Assembly: GCF_009017415.1 (NCBI RefSeq) | Contig: NC_092403.1 | Location: 2,046,001-2,110,000 of the forward strand | DNA: 64,000 nucleotides | Direction of reading: 5' to 3' | Source: Aspergillus flavus | Lineage: Eukaryota; Ascomycota; Eurotiomycetes; Eurotiales; Aspergillaceae | In this document: positions 46,426-59,433 of the stretch, piece by piece | How the letters are laid out: every line of letters begins with the position of its first letter | How positions within the stretch are numbered: the stretch's first letter is position 1 | The notes under the pieces: model-generated | Seen by the model: only the letters and a program-made list of their open reading frames with translations | Databases searched by the model: none | What the model was told of the DNA's origin: nothing | Position numbers and translations under genes: made by a program

Positions 46426-47871
46426 GATGATATTAACTGTGAGAGTATCCCGCCTCTCAATGTATACGGCTTGTTTCAACTAAAGAAAAAAAAAAGAAAG
46501 AAAGAAAGAGGGAGTGTAATGGCGGGGGGCGTATTTTCCCTCTGTTGCTGTCCGTACTCCGCGTAACTTTTTTTTTCTGTTTTACTCTTTCTGGATCTTG
46601 GCAACGGAAGCTGATATATCACGTGGGGAATCTGATAAATCGCGTTAGTTCCTCACTCGGGCAATTATAGTGGAATTTTGGAAAATATTAGCAGTATCAG
46701 CCATCTCTCTTACTGATTCAGTGTGATACTTGTCAGGTGGAATCTCGATTTATCACTTTTTTCTGTTTGGATCCCCTAGTTGGTTGGCACATCGCGGCGT
46801 ATGAGATAGCCAGAAGCATATCATCATACCCCCCAAAGGCGGTAAGTAATGGCCTGAGAAGGAAAAGCGAAAAGACGGGCAGAAAAGGACTGGACGATAC
46901 GGGCGGCATACGGCAGCGTGACGCTCTCTCAGTCTCTCGCTCCCTCGCTCTCGGTCATGATCAATCATTCTTTCTCCCTCCACCAGCAGCAGCCACTTCT
47001 CTGCGCTAACGCTCTGGTGGCTCCCATACTCAATCGTTGTCTTAATCGCTCGCTAGGGAATTGCTATTTTCTCTCTCCAAAACCTCGACATCAACCCACC
47101 TCTCTTCTATGCCGTTCATTCTCCCGCAGCGCTTTACAGTCGTATTGCCCGCTTCGTGAAGTCGACCTCCACCTCCCTCCTCTTCGTCGTCCTTCGCCCT
47201 CCCCCCACCGAGTGCTTGTTTGCGCCGATCCTGCAGTAAATCATATCCTTGGTGACATACATACAACATTATCTGACTATATTGGCGAGAACCTGTGGCC
47301 TTGAACCACCTTCTGTAACTGCGGTTTTGGGGAATCGTGCTCGGTCGCGGCAGCTGGGGTTACCACAGGTTTCGCGATTGGCGCATTATTGAACGGTACG
47401 TTTTCTGCTGGTCTACAACCCCATTGATGACTTGATCTATTCTCTTTGCGATGTCATCATGGGTTTTGGCACACTGTGGAAACCGAGTATCGCTGTTGCT
47501 CTGGCGCACTTCCCAGCGCTCAAAGCCGAGAACGAATGCTTGCCCGTGAGTCTGGGGGTGTGTGATCAAATCTCCGCACCGCCTTCAGACACTGCCCTCT
47601 CAACATACTTTTTTCCATTCTCCTTCCTGTTGATTTTGGTCGTTCATGTTGATGTAGTGTGAACGTTTCCTTGGCATGTCTATAATGCATTTTCCAAGTC
47701 TTTCTAACATTTTCTCTTTGATACATTTAGCACTTGGTCCAACTGCACCCTCTTGACCGCTGGCTTCCTCTCCACAAGCATACTGAAAATCAACTTCCGT
47801 GGACCTCTCATTTACCTGCCTCCTTTCACCTTTTGAAGCCACCGAAGTCTGTGCACCACCCTCCATAACTA
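46426..47871. promoter_or_regulatory. 1.45-kb divergent region, nop12 / Sds3-like gene
   Basis: No coding exon is accepted. A CACGTG core (ATCACGTGGG) is at 46619-46628. The half nearer the Sds3-like gene is CT-rich with several short upstream ATG frames and probably holds a long leader, perhaps with a leader intron. Confidence 0.5.
46620..46625. promoter_or_regulatory. CACGTG core upstream of nop12
   Basis: This E-box-type core is read directly about 195 bp before the nop12 start. It is similar to cores upstream of hpm1, rpc25 and the complex I subunit gene. Confidence 0.45.
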
Positions 47872-50151
47872 ATGGAGGTGGCCGAAAGCAGGGAATCCGC
47901 TTCGGTCGGTCCGTCCGCCGGGGCAGAGTCCACCATCACCAATGGCGAACACCACCTTCTCCTTGCCGACGCGCTTATAGATGATGATGATGACGGACGA
48001 TCTAGTAGTCTAAGTGAAATTGACGATGTCTCCGAGAATATGGTGTTCGACCTCGAGTCGCCTAAACCTGAGAAGGCTATGACGGAAAACGATTCGGAGG
48101 CGGAAACCGAGCGCATTGAAGATTCTCCGAATAATATTAGATTGAGAAGAGACATTGTTGTGAGCGCAACTAATCATGGTCCGAGCCCCAGCAAGCTAGC
48201 TCAATCAACGACTTACGATGAAGTTGACGACGAGGAGCATGTACCAGACGATTCGCCCAGCAAGCCCCGCTCAAAAAATAACCAGGTCCCTGACCTTGGC
48301 GAAGAGACGCCAGGGCTTGATGAGTCCGCACTTTCAGAAGGCATCGGGAAGAAACGTAAACGGCTCGGCTCGGCTGATGAAATGGGCACCGAACTTGACG
48401 AAGAGGACGAGCCTCCTCAGAAACGTCGCGGCTCTCTCAAAAGCGAACTGAGTGATCCTCCCGCAGAGGATATTGTACTGACGCCTGAGCCCATTGAGGA
48501 GGAACCCATGGAGGAACCTTCCAAGCCTAACGAGGATGATACCCCAGTCGATGATATTCCCGAGTCCGACTTGCCAGCGGCTCCTGCTAAGGGAAGAAAG
48601 AGTAGGAAAGGCAAGCGAAAGGGGCGGAAAGCGAGAGATGTCGATGAGGATGCTGACATGGCTCTCGAAACTGGCGCGGAAGGCGGTGGGGATGATGCAC
48701 TTGGGGATGAGGAGGCTGCCGAACGCGAAGAAGCAGATGATGGTGAGGCTGCCGCCAAACTTGAAGAAGAATGTAAGTTACTATGTCCTCTCCAACCATG
48801 TCGCTTTTTCTTCGTGCTAATGTTCGAGCGTAGCAGCGAAACGGGTATCTGCGATGGAATCGCTGGCAGTTTTAGAGCGGGAGTTCGCCGCCCTGCGAGA
48901 CAAGTAAGTATCCCTGCACCTCTTGGTCAGGCATGCATTGGTTACTGACTAAGCCAACAGGATCTATGATGAACGAGTCTCTAAACTTAATCGCGAACTC
49001 GAAATGCTGAACGGCCCGAATCCTACACATCCCGAATTCCTGCGGCAGTTGGAGTGTATACAGCGGTATCGGGACGCCAAGATTAAATACGAACATACAC
49101 TGTATCAATACCGAATCAAGGCCCTATTGAACAAGAGCCTGGCCGAGCGTGCACAAGCGCATAGTACTTACTTCCAGCGGGCTCGGGACGTTCGTGAAAA
49201 GCATTCGAGTGCCATCAGCAAGCAGTTCTATGCCATTCAGCATGATCGCTTCAAGACGGATGAAGTTAGTCCGCAGCATTATATTCCGTTTCCCACACGC
49301 CGTTCGCAACAGATTGCCAACCAGACTGCCTACAACCAAGAAGTATCCATTCTGGCTGGTGTTGCAAAGTATGTCGGTTTCCCAGCCGCTCCTTCATTGT
49401 CTGCTGCACGACCGGCGGAGCTTGAGGAGGACATGGAAAAGATGGGCGTAAGTGTATTCGGGATGCTCTTTAATCATCACGCTTTGGTGCTGACCTAACT
49501 GGCGGGCAGATCTCCATTGAAACGAGAGTTCCTATCTCACATCATCACTCAACGTTACAACGAGGCGCCATGTCGTCTATGTCGTCGAACGTCTTCCGCG
49601 CCGCGGCGGAGGAAGCGTTCTTAGAACAGACCCCTTGGGCCAACCCACAGCATCCAATACATCATCAACAGCAGATTCCGCCAAGGCCCCAGAGTCGGGT
49701 ATTTGAGAACCCGCGGGCACCGGCTTACACCACACCAGCAGCTCAAAAACGAGTAGTGGACATTCATGCTCCTAACGGGTCGGCATCCACCATTGCCGAA
49801 AATTCCTCAGCAAACAACACACCCTATGATCACGAACAGCCCACACAGGGTCTCGGGCCGTATGGGAATCCCGAATACGACGCAGACCGACGATCCGGGT
49901 TCCGATCATTAAGCTCCTCCCCGCTAGATGTACGGAAACCCCATCCATCCTCGTATAACACACTCGACAACCGATCACCGCCTCACCGGAATGCCGGTTA
50001 CTCACCGCCTCCTGCCCGATTAGGGCTCTTCCAGTCGAAACGTGATTCATCACCACCGCCGCTGCCCTCCAAATCAGCGAATTCCATACATCATCACGGA
50101 TCAACTGGAGTCCTAGGTGGCTCCGGCTCGAACCAAATGACAGCCCGCTAG
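47872..50151 (+). CDS. Sds3/Dep1-family subunit of the Rpd3L histone deacetylase complex (699 aa)
   Basis: Exons are 47872-48772, 48834-48903, 48961-49447 and 49510-50151. Residues 1-300 are acidic and disordered with a basic KGRKSRKGKRKGRKAR patch. The Sds3-like domain starts with AKRVSAMESLAVLEREFAAL across the exon 1/2/3 joins and continues through ERVSKLNRELEMLNG, YRDAKIKYEHTLYQYRIKAL and FQRARDVREKHSSA to about residue 400. FRAAAEEAFLEQTPWANPQHP and a Pro/Ser-rich tail follow. Yeast Sds3 and Dep1 are structural subunits of the large Rpd3 deacetylase complex, so a nuclear co-repressor role is inferred. Which of the two it matches better cannot be told by eye. The exon 2 acceptor is a TAGCAG pair that can shift by one codon. 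Confidence 0.87.
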
Positions 50152-51074
50152 AACCCAGAACACCCAAAGACCTTGCCATGATAACCCCCATCCTCCTCTC
50201 TACCCCACATCATAACGTCTCACTTATTGTCTCCATAGCGTTTTGGATAGTGTATAGGGTTCCACACGGTGTTGTAGAGTTGCTCTATTATTCTTTTTTC
50301 TTATAATGTATGTACGGGTTAGCATGTATGACTGGAATCGAAATAGGGATGAGGCCAACTTCACTTACAGTACCCCATTTGCTTGTTTATCTTTTTGCTT
50401 TGGTCTTGGCGCATTGTGAATACGGGGATTAAATGGATGCATTGCTTGGGCTTGTTTCTGTGTTGTGTTACCTTTGTATTTGCACAATACCTACCTACCT
50501 ATCTAACTGACTATACATGCTCTATGATACACAAATTGGCCCTGAGCCTTGTTGATTCTACTTCATTTGAGTGCTTGTTCCACGGATATATATGTATTAG
50601 GATATAAGGATTAAAATATAATTGACTAGAATCATGATCATGCATTCTCTTAACATGACTGTACAACCCTACCAAGTAATCTAATAGGACCTGGTGACGG
50701 TTCAATAAGTAATCTATCGAGACAAATGGTATTCCTAAATGGCAAAAGGCGACACAGAACTAGGCAACCTATACTAGACTGATATTCAGTACACGGATGG
50801 AACCATAGCAGATGCATTGCATTTCCGCTGTAGGTATGTTCAAACATATAGTCTGTGTATACGAGACAGAATTGGATCTGTGCCCAAACTAGACATGACA
50901 TTATCTATCAATCCTAATAAAAGTACGGTCAAAATTCTCGCTCGCTTCGGTTTATTTTCAATAGCAGTCTGACAGGCCTTGGGGTGTAGGGATGCCGGGG
51001 GACGAGGTATTGATGGTTTGGACTATGTTTGTGGCTGTGGTTGCTGTCTGCGCGCGTTGGTTGGGATTTGGTGC
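50152..51074. other. Convergent 3' flanks
   Basis: This 923-bp AT-rich stretch lies between the Sds3-like and pta1 stops. No coding exon is visible. Confidence 0.5.
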
Positions 51075-53786
51075 CTAAGCACCGTTTGCGACGGGAGTGT
51101 TGTTCTCTGATTCAACTGTGCGGTTCACCAAGGTAGATTGTTGTTCGGGTTGTGCTTGCTGTACAGCTGTGCTCTGCGGACGCCATCTGGCTAGGACTTT
51201 ACCAGCGGCGGGTCGTGATTCCTCGTCTGGGGTGAAAAGGTTAGCAGGGAGACGTCCATGGGGATTGGTGTCAGTAGCTTACATGTCTGATAAACATCCT
51301 CTACGGCATTGAGACACATTTCCCGCGCCGGGGGCCGGAACATAATCAGATACCTAACCGATGTCAGTTCATATAGTTCTCGGAGTCTCACAGTGGATGA
51401 AATACGCACAGCAACGATTGGATGCAGAGATTCACTCTCTCAGGATCTTTTGCGAGACTGGCTACCCGTTTTGTGATGGGAATGGTTACCTCTGGAATCT
51501 CGCTGAGGAACCGGATAAAGATCTTGGTGTCCCGAGAATCCAGATACGGCAAAAATCCGTCCAGAAGCCGCAGTGACCACTGGTCGTAGTGCAATGGCAC
51601 CGACGATTCCTCATCTTCCTCACCTCGTTGGGACGCGGTAAATTTCATTTGAATTCGGTCATTGTACCATTCCTCGTTCAACCACATGATTCCAACATTT
51701 ACTCGGCCTCTGAAATCTTCGAGTATATATCGATACAATGTTTCGCGTATAGAATCGGATATCGTCGGTCTCTTCGACGACGGGTCTTGATCGTTCTTCT
51801 TGTGGTCTACCTCTAACCCAGCAGGCGCCCGCGTCGCGAGTCGGGTGAGTAGTGTTACCCAGGCGTCCCGATCAAAGGTGCTGCCAGCCAGCCTCGAGAA
51901 ACCTAGGTGTTGCTGGCTCTTTCCTTTTCCAGTATTTGGCGCCACACCGCTCGATGCCAGCATGTCAAACACTCTTCCCACGGCACTTCGGCCGATCTCT
52001 GCAGCCTCATTTTCTGATAGTGGGGGAGGTTGTGGGAGCACAAAAGGACCGAGTGACACCAAGTCGGGCTGAAGATCGGCCGGTTCAGCCGACAGTGCGT
52101 CTTCCTGCTCTGCCGCCTGTTCGGGCACGTCCATGGGTTGATATTCGGGCTCATAGTCATCGTCTTCTTCTTCACCCGTTGCCGGTGGAGGAGGCTGCGC
52201 AGCTTGCTGCTTCTGGAGCGTCTGATACCGCATTCGTACACCCTACTTAGAGGTTAGGACTTGTCTTCTCTCCAATGTAAAATGTCTCCAACTTACATCA
52301 ACGGCCTGCTGCAGGGCAGATTGGTCTACACGAGCTAAAACAGGAACCACAATCTTGACAAGAAGCTCAACCGGTAGTTGCTTCACATCAAAAGAGGAGA
52401 GGCCAGCGTCTTCAGTTAACGTATAGAGCTGTGAGTAACTGACTGGGCCCGGAGGCAGCGGTGACACCTTGATCAGTGGAGGGGATTCAGCATCTAGTTT
52501 TGCCCGCTTGGAATTGTCCAGACCATCTGTTGGCTCGGTCGGTAGGCCACGCTTCTTCGAGCTATCATCAACGGTTTCTATGCGCGACTGCATCAAGCGC
52601 TCGATATGCTGCTGCATTTTGCTTGCGAGGGGATGGCTAGGATTTCTAGACCGCCCATCAGCTTATGACCCGCAACTTGGAACGACCAATCCTTCTCACC
52701 TCTTCATTATATTGATCATGAGGGCCCTAGCCGTGCGCTCCATCGACTTGACGCCAACACGAACCGCAGGCGTCACCGGGGTGCGTGCTTGTCTTGCAGG
52801 AACGAAGCTTAGGATCGCGTTGATAATCTTGTTACCGATGGACTGTCGGGTTCGAATCAGGATCGCTAGACTGTTCAACGTCGCATTCACTAGGAGGGGG
52901 TCGCTAACGATGACGGGTCCATTAGTGGGACATGGCACAATTGACTTCAGAGACGGTATCATTCATACCTTGCATCTTCCTGAAAGACCGACAGCAATCT
53001 ATCCAGTAGGCCCGACGCCTCGGCTTCTAAGTACGGGAGGGAGAGGATGGAATGATTTCTAGGAACAATGGCCAAGGACGTTTCATTCTGCTCCGGCCGC
53101 TGGGAATCATCAACAGTCTTTCCTTTGGGAACAGCGGGCATTTCTTTCTTTCCTGTACGTACTCTAGGGTCCGTTAGACCGTGGGTCTGGACTTGAACCA
53201 CCCGCTGTACAAACTTGATACAGCATACTTTCACCGAGAATGGGGACGTATCCCATCTCCGGAGTATATCGTCCTTAATAGCGGTCATATTCTCCCAAAC
53301 TTTGGAGTCTTCAGGGTGGTTGATGCTGCAATTATCAAGAGTGTCAGTTCCCACAATTCCCCAGTGAGCCGGCTTAAATTGGTTTCCTGCGCACTTCTAC
53401 GAGACCTCTCCCCGGGGCGAAACAGAAGGGAGAGCAGTGGTCACCTACATATGCCTAAACACCAGGGGATATAAACTGGCCGCAGCTTCCACTATATGTT
53501 TCAAAGTCACAGTATCCTTTTCCGGCAACTCCAACGTCTCTCGTAGTGTCTGCAAAGCAATGGCAGCTAGCTGCTCCTTCTGAGCTGGAGCCAGCGCCGG
53601 GCTGGAGAAGGTCTCCGCTAAGAATTCTGCACCCCATCGTCGTAATTCCAATCGCGATCGCGCACCAATTATAGGAAGAACACCATTCACAATTTGTGGG
53701 TAGAATGCGGCATCGCCCAGAACGAGGGTTCGGGCAGCGTTGAGCTGGGCGATCTGGTCGACAAGACTACCAGTCGACTGAGCCAT
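51075..53786 (-). CDS. pta1: mRNA cleavage/polyadenylation factor Pta1 (symplekin), 767 aa
   Basis: Seven exons are 53786-53449, 53325-52969, 52903-52700, 52645-52297, 52242-51410, 51353-51283 and 51226-51075, all in frame. The start is MAQSTGSLVDQIAQLNAART at ATG 53786. The N-terminal HEAT-type symplekin domain includes WGAEFLAETFSSPAL, PLVFRHIINHPEDSKVWENM and WDTSPFSVKVCCIKFVQRVV. It also includes SDPLLVNATLNSLAILIRTR and SMERTARALMINIMKRNPSH. HPLASKMQQHIERLMQSRIE and a Lys/Arg patch follow. The C-terminal part has RVASLAKDPERVNLCIQSLL-YLIMFRPPAREMC. Pta1 is the scaffold of the cleavage and polyadenylation factor and also helps tRNA and snoRNA 3'-end work in the nucleus. Introns are 54-123 bp. 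The gene is convergent with the Sds3-like gene. Confidence 0.93.
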
Positions 53787-55650
53787 GACGGCTCTGTTCA
53801 ACCGGCCCGGAGGGACAATTAAAGAGGGGTCTCGGCGGTTAAGCGAATCTTCTACGATAAATAAAATCTATAGTACCATGAAAAGGAACAGAACGGTTCG
53901 GGTTAAAAGACGCGACGAACAGCCTGGCCACGACACCGCCGGGCCGGGGAACAGGGTCACCGGTGGTTATATGGCGTCAATTCTGGAGCCAAAAGGTCGA
54001 TTCCGGGATGAGGAGCGACAGGAAAGAATATTGCAGTAGATATGTAGTGATTGTTGAAAGAGAAGTTGAAGTCGGGAGATTTCAAGATGACGCCGATGGA
54101 CTGGATTGGGGAAGTAAAGTCACCTGCAGCGGGCCGGCAATTCGGCCGATCATTTAATTTGTTAGTGAAGAAATGCCAGGGCCTTAAGACAACAACACAA
54201 CTCATTATACCTTACACAATGATTCGCATCGGGGTATTTATATATGATTCAGAAAAAAAAAAAAAAAAAAAAAAAAAAAAGGAAAATTGCATGAAATTCC
54301 TTCGACCCATATACCCCTCAGTCTTTCTCTTCGATAAAATTAAATACGTACTGTATTGCCGGGCCATTGACCCCTGCACAAATTTATATACTATTCGTAC
54401 ACATCAAGCTAAGCACAGTAATAAAGACCCCTAATCTCGCAAGCATTGCCATTTGACTCTCAACTAAACCACCAAGATTATGATGTGCAAGCGAGACACT
54501 GTCCACCTTTAGTCTATCTCTGACTCAGGGCATTTGGTTAGTAAATGGTATTCTCGCCTGTAGACAATGAAAGTAGCTCGAATTGCCTGGAGTTATGATT
54601 GATCACAGGGTATGTACCTCTGACTGATATAAAACCGCTAGCCTGTATAGAAAATGTTTCTTTGTCTCTTTCATACTACGTGCTCGGTCATGCTTCCCCT
54701 CTTAGTTTCAATCGCGCTGACAAGAAGCGCAACATCTTCATCGATTGGCGTCTCAAGACATAACTCGATCCGTCTTATATGGTACCCGATATAAGTGTTG
54801 ACAGGCGAATTCCTTTCAACTGACTAGGTGCGGGGATTTCTATAGCAAGATCTTGAAAAGAAAGTTCGTTCAACAAGTGCATAGAATGGATCGTCAAGAA
54901 ATCAGTCCTCCATCCACGGCCCAGCTCCACCCTTTCGAGCAGAATGTCAAATGTGCTAAGTGGGGGGTGGCTCGGATGTCGGCCAGCTTTGCTCGTCGAC
55001 ATAGTCTATACAACGGCCCATCTACACTTTCGCCTCATTGCATTCTTCTAGGAATTCGCCATCCTCGTCGACGTTGTACACATACTCCGGGCTAATGTGA
55101 AATGGAGTGAGGATGGGCGCTGGCTCCTATGTATAGGTAGGCTTTTGAGAGGATGTTGCTGATGCTTTGCAATGTAGACTCGTCATCCGAAGGGAGTTTT
55201 CATTCATGAGGAGGACATAAGAAATTGTATGATTTGCTAAGATTGCTGTCAGTAGTAGAGCTGTATGTAAGAGAACAATACGTATGTTCGGCTCTAGCAT
55301 CAACAGGTAAAGTTCAAAAGCCGCGGGTAATAACTGTGCGGCAATAGTATGAGTGGGAGATTTGAAGATTTCCAGCTGAAGGAGATGCAACTTCTAAAGT
55401 TGTAGGTGAGATGTTGCTGTTGTCGAGTAAACTGTGCCGTATGCACCCAAGTATAGTCCTAAATCCGCGTGTCCACGTTAACTCCGGATCAAAACCGCCA
55501 AGACTTTTGATCGAAAGACTCGCGATAATCTTCCGACGGTGTCGAATCAGTCCGCACTTGCTCGCTGTACGGTCCCTCACCACTTTCTCAATTTTCCCAA
55601 ATAATAGAAACATCTCTTTCTCCTTGATACTCGCAGGAAGATCTCAAAAG
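53787..55650. promoter_or_regulatory. 1.86-kb divergent region, pta1 / coa3
   Basis: No exon is supported. It contains an A28 run at 54253-54280. It is long for a housekeeping pair, and I see no further structure. Confidence 0.45.
54253..54280. repeat. Poly-A tract (28)
   Basis: A run of 28 A is read directly in non-coding DNA. No flanking element is visible. Confidence 0.9.
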
Positions 55651-56063
55651 ATGGCCTCCGGAATGTACGTCTTTACCGCCACGCACACAATGCACTCCCC
55701 TCTTTAATAACCCCCAATACAAGTGAGCCCATACTAACCCTAGAATCCCAGCTTCAACTCCACCTACTACGGCAAAGACTACCGCGCTGGTGCTGCTCTC
55801 CTGCGCGCCCGTCGTCCCTACCTCGTCAAGAATGCCTTGACCGGACTCGGCCTCGTCGCGTTCACTATCAGCGTCTGTACGTTTGACTCCGATCATATCT
55901 TCTCTCCGGAATCACAAACCAGGAATCATACTAGACCCAAGGAATTAAGTACTAACCAACCAACTATACAAAAGACGCCTACACCATCCGTGCAGTCGGC
56001 CAGGATGAATTCTCCGATGTGAAGGTCCCCGAGACGCCCGCGAAGCCCCAGCAGAAGCAATGA
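55651..56063 (+). CDS. coa3: Cytochrome c oxidase assembly factor 3, mitochondrial (75 aa)
   Basis: Exons are 55651-55664, 55752-55876 and 55975-56063. The first coding exon is 14 nt; both introns have ACTAAC branch points. The protein reads MASGIFNSTYYGKDYRAGAA, then a basic stretch (LLRARRPYLVKNALTGLG), one membrane span (LVAFTISVYAYTI), and the family ending AVGQDEFSDVKVPETP. Coa3 is a small inner-membrane protein that works with Cox14 and Mss51 to couple Cox1 synthesis to cytochrome oxidase assembly. The size and the YYxKDYRAGAALLRAR and AVGQDEF blocks fit the family well. Confidence 0.9.
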
Positions 56064-56800
56064 GTGCGAATCGAGCGTTTTACTCGACCCGTTGGTGTGT
56101 GACTTCCGCTTTTGATTTGGTTATGACGGACTCTCGGTTGGTCAGGGTTAGAATTGCACACCAATGGTCAAGGACAATGGTTCGATTCGATCATTGATCG
56201 GATAATGTATCGGGTACCGGAGTAACGTGGCGAATCCTGTTTCCTTTGCTTGGCACTACATGCCTGTGGGCTTCGAATGGGAAGAGGTTTTTCAATGTGC
56301 GAAAACGGTGGGAGATGTAGGTTTCCTATTGGAAGTCTGCGAAGTTGGAAGTGATGGTGAGAGCGGGAGCCGTGCAGGACCCAGCGCCGCGGCAATGCTG
56401 CGCAGTGGGGATGTGAAGAAGCGAGTCGGTTGGGTGCCCGCATGAAAAATACCTCTCAGCTCATTCTGTTGTTATTCCTGTCCTTATTAGCATTTATATC
56501 TGTATATTATCTGTTTGAACAGTCAAGATACCACCCTCTTATTGATTGCAGACGTGAAGCAGTACCATCAGAGCCCAAGATTTACGGAGGCTGGTTGATT
56601 ATAATGTACGACGTAAAGCCATTTTAATATGGTGGCTTATGTTTAAATCACATGCATTTTCTAATCGTCTACATTGTCGCTTTGAAACGGTGTTCAGATA
56701 CAAAAACATGGAATTGAGAAACATGCTAAACAGAGAGAAGGATCCACCTGTCCCTTACGAGGCCACAAACCAAAGATGGGCGGAATCACAGACTCCACCT
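56064..56800. other. Convergent 3' flanks of coa3 and stt3
   Basis: This 737-bp stretch has no supported exon between two convergent stops. Confidence 0.5.
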
Positions 56801-59433
56801 TTACTCGGTTCGCAGAACACGGGGTCCTTTCCTCTTGGTAGCGCGCTTCCGCTTGTGGCCCCGCTCAAAGGCTGTGGCGCTGTTATGGTCACGGCCCAAG
56901 TTGTCAAGGTCCTTGACCTTGTAGATACGGATGATCCAGTTCTCGCTGGTAAACGCTTCTTCGAGGGTGGAAAGCTGTGGCCCTTCAGCGGGCAGTCGAG
57001 AGCCTCGGACGCGGTCCATGGCTTGACCCTGCTGGAAGAGAGCGTTATAGTTGTAGTAGGACATTTTGTACCTGCCGGGTATCATTAGCACATGCTCTAG
57101 AATGTATCGTTTGCAAGATTTGGGCGGCCTTACATTAAGCTGTTGCGCATCGCGGGGGTAGCCTCATCATCAACACGGTATTCGCCCCGTGCCGTGAAGT
57201 AGTCCCGCTCCTTGACCTCATCGGGCCAGATGCCTTCGGCAATTCTAACCATCCAGAGAAACTTATTGATGTCATCACCAGAGTAACCCAACAAACCGCC
57301 GAACACTACCAGCACATAATCAACATCATGCTGGCGGAGGATAGGATAGCTAACCTCCTCGCGAGAGCTCATCGCCTTTCCAACAGTGGCGATGTGGGTG
57401 TTATTCCAGGTGTTGTTGTCAACAAGAGTGGGGCGATCCGCCATACCACCAATCTGGTATCCATAATCCCACCAGGACATGATCTTGGCGTTATCGGGGG
57501 TGTTCTGGCGAAGCCAGTAGTAGGCTTCACGGTAGTCGTCGATGATGAATTGGCTGCCATCCGGCATCCGACTAGCCAGAACAACCGAAGGGGAAGAGTA
57601 GGCATTGGATGTGACCCAAGTGCAGTGCGCAACGAACAGGAGCAGATAAATGACGACAGAGGATGTCACAACGGCCTTGGAAATATAAGAGGAAATTCCA
57701 ACAACCGGGTTCCTTGTGGAACGAAGACCTTCTGCGGATGTCTCATCTTGGGCCTTGCTCTGAGGACTCGGCCCACGAGATGCAAACACATACGTATCAA
57801 TGATGGTCGACAACGCCAGCGCAGCCGCCACGCAGACAATCGGGGTCAATGTCAGCATGAGACGAACCATGACACCGGCGAAGTAGCTTGCCAGGACGGC
57901 GTAGATAATGACGAAGACGTGCTCGTCCTTGAGATCACGGAAGCACATGTAGACTCCGGCGGGGAAGAGCCAAATGAGGAGGTTCAAGTCAAAGAAGAAA
58001 GCTGGCCAAGCAGTCGGCTGGTGCTCCGACACCGATGCAATGATAGGGATATGGATTTTGGCGTAGCCAGTATCCCACAGGGAGTAAAAGCGACCGCTCC
58101 ACGGGGCAATTACTCCGGACACGGTCAAAAGAACAAGTCCGGCAAAGGCAACACCGAAGACGATGATAACCATGGCAGTGAGAAGTCTCTGGAACTGTTT
58201 ACCGGGGATGAAGCCGCGGACAAAGTCAGCAAATGCCACGAGTTGAATCAGACCAAATACACCTAGGTAGTCGTTAGTATGTCTCCTGTTGACTAACTGA
58301 GAACGCGCTTACCCAAGGCAGACATATGGTCACTGTTCCGAATGGGGAGGAAGCCGACGAATGGAATCTGCATGCTTGCCAAAGTTCCCAGCGCATACCA
58401 GGTGGTGTAACTGATGTACAGACGGGAGCTATATCTTCCCATACAGAGAAGCACAAAGACATGCAAGGGAATCAGATTGGTGATAAAGACATAACCACCC
58501 CAAGCCGACACCATGTAACCGTAGAAGAGAGCGGTCAGCGCTCCCCACATGATCGAACCATTTTTGACAGCCTTGATCCACAAGAAGAAGGTGAATACAA
58601 GAAGGAAGATTGCAATGGCTTCGTTATCATAGCTACCCGCAACAGATCGAGAGATGTATCCCGGGGTAATACCCATGAAGGCGGCAGCAAGGAGACCAGC
58701 GGAAGGTGAGATGGACATCTCGCAGGTCAGCAGATACATCGCAAATGCCGTGAGACCAGAAAATGCCGGTGCGAGCAAGACACAAATGTTGCGAATGTCG
58801 ACGGGAATGGTTAGGAATCGGAGGATGTGGTAGATCACGCCGCTGGTCACCATGAGACCTGGGTATAACGTGCCACCCGTGACACGGCCCAGAGGGTGCC
58901 ATGTTCCTGTATAGAATTAGCCAGTTAGTACCATAAGCAGATGGTTGTCGCCGCTTGGCTGTTCGATATAGTTGGTATCGCCTGTCGAATAATCACTTAC
59001 GGTCATCAAACCAGTCCCAGAAGCTTTCGAAGCCATGTTGTACCAAGTATTTTGTTGCGCGAAAATTAAACCAAGGATCGACTGTAGGGTATGAAGTCAG
59101 TGGATTCCGGAGCTCTTAACGAAGAGAGACAATAGTATTGCATATTGATCGAAGTCGGGGGCCATGGGCAACTTGTCGGAGTATAGGTTGGTTGGTGCTG
59201 AACGTACATTCATGGATAATGCTTTCAAAACCTAGCGCATAACAAGTCAGTGCCAATTGACTCAATGAGTAATTACAAATAGATTATCTGTCGAATGACA
59301 TACGAATAACACTGAACAGTCGACTCGACACTGCAGCGGCGGCGATTGTAACTAGAATGATAATGCGCAGCAGGCCGCGCGTATTCCTGCCGGTGTTGCC
59401 TTTCAACAAGGCATCAACAGGTGTTTCGGCCAT
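56801..59433 (-). CDS. stt3: Oligosaccharyltransferase catalytic subunit STT3 (742 aa)
   Basis: Six exons are 59433-59304, 59231-59208 (24 nt), 59081-59001, 58906-58313, 58262-57134 and 57071-56801. STT3 transfers the Glc3Man9GlcNAc2 glycan from dolichol pyrophosphate to Asn in N-x-S/T sites in the ER lumen. The metal-binding motif [12 protein letters not shown] spans the exon 2/3 join. WDWFDDRTWHPLGR follows across the next join. [22 protein letters not shown]-type luminal loops and about a dozen hydrophobic segments are present. The acceptor-site motif [17 protein letters not shown] (WWDYG at about 540) is intact, followed by [11 protein letters not shown]. The C-terminus has [20 protein letters not shown] and a Lys/Arg-rich tail. 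Length is typical. Divergent from the CSN8 gene across 359 bp. Confidence 0.96.

Noticed and set aside
46918..47304. 128-codon frame upstream of the Sds3-like gene
   Set aside because: CT-rich leader sequence; Ser/Leu/Pro composition follows from base content, and there is no family match.
52845..52865. GGTTCGAATC resembling a tRNA T-loop
   Set aside because: It lies inside a pta1 exon and no cloverleaf can be built around it.
57328..58266. 312-codon plus-strand frame
   Set aside because: Antisense of stt3; the real frame is beyond doubt.
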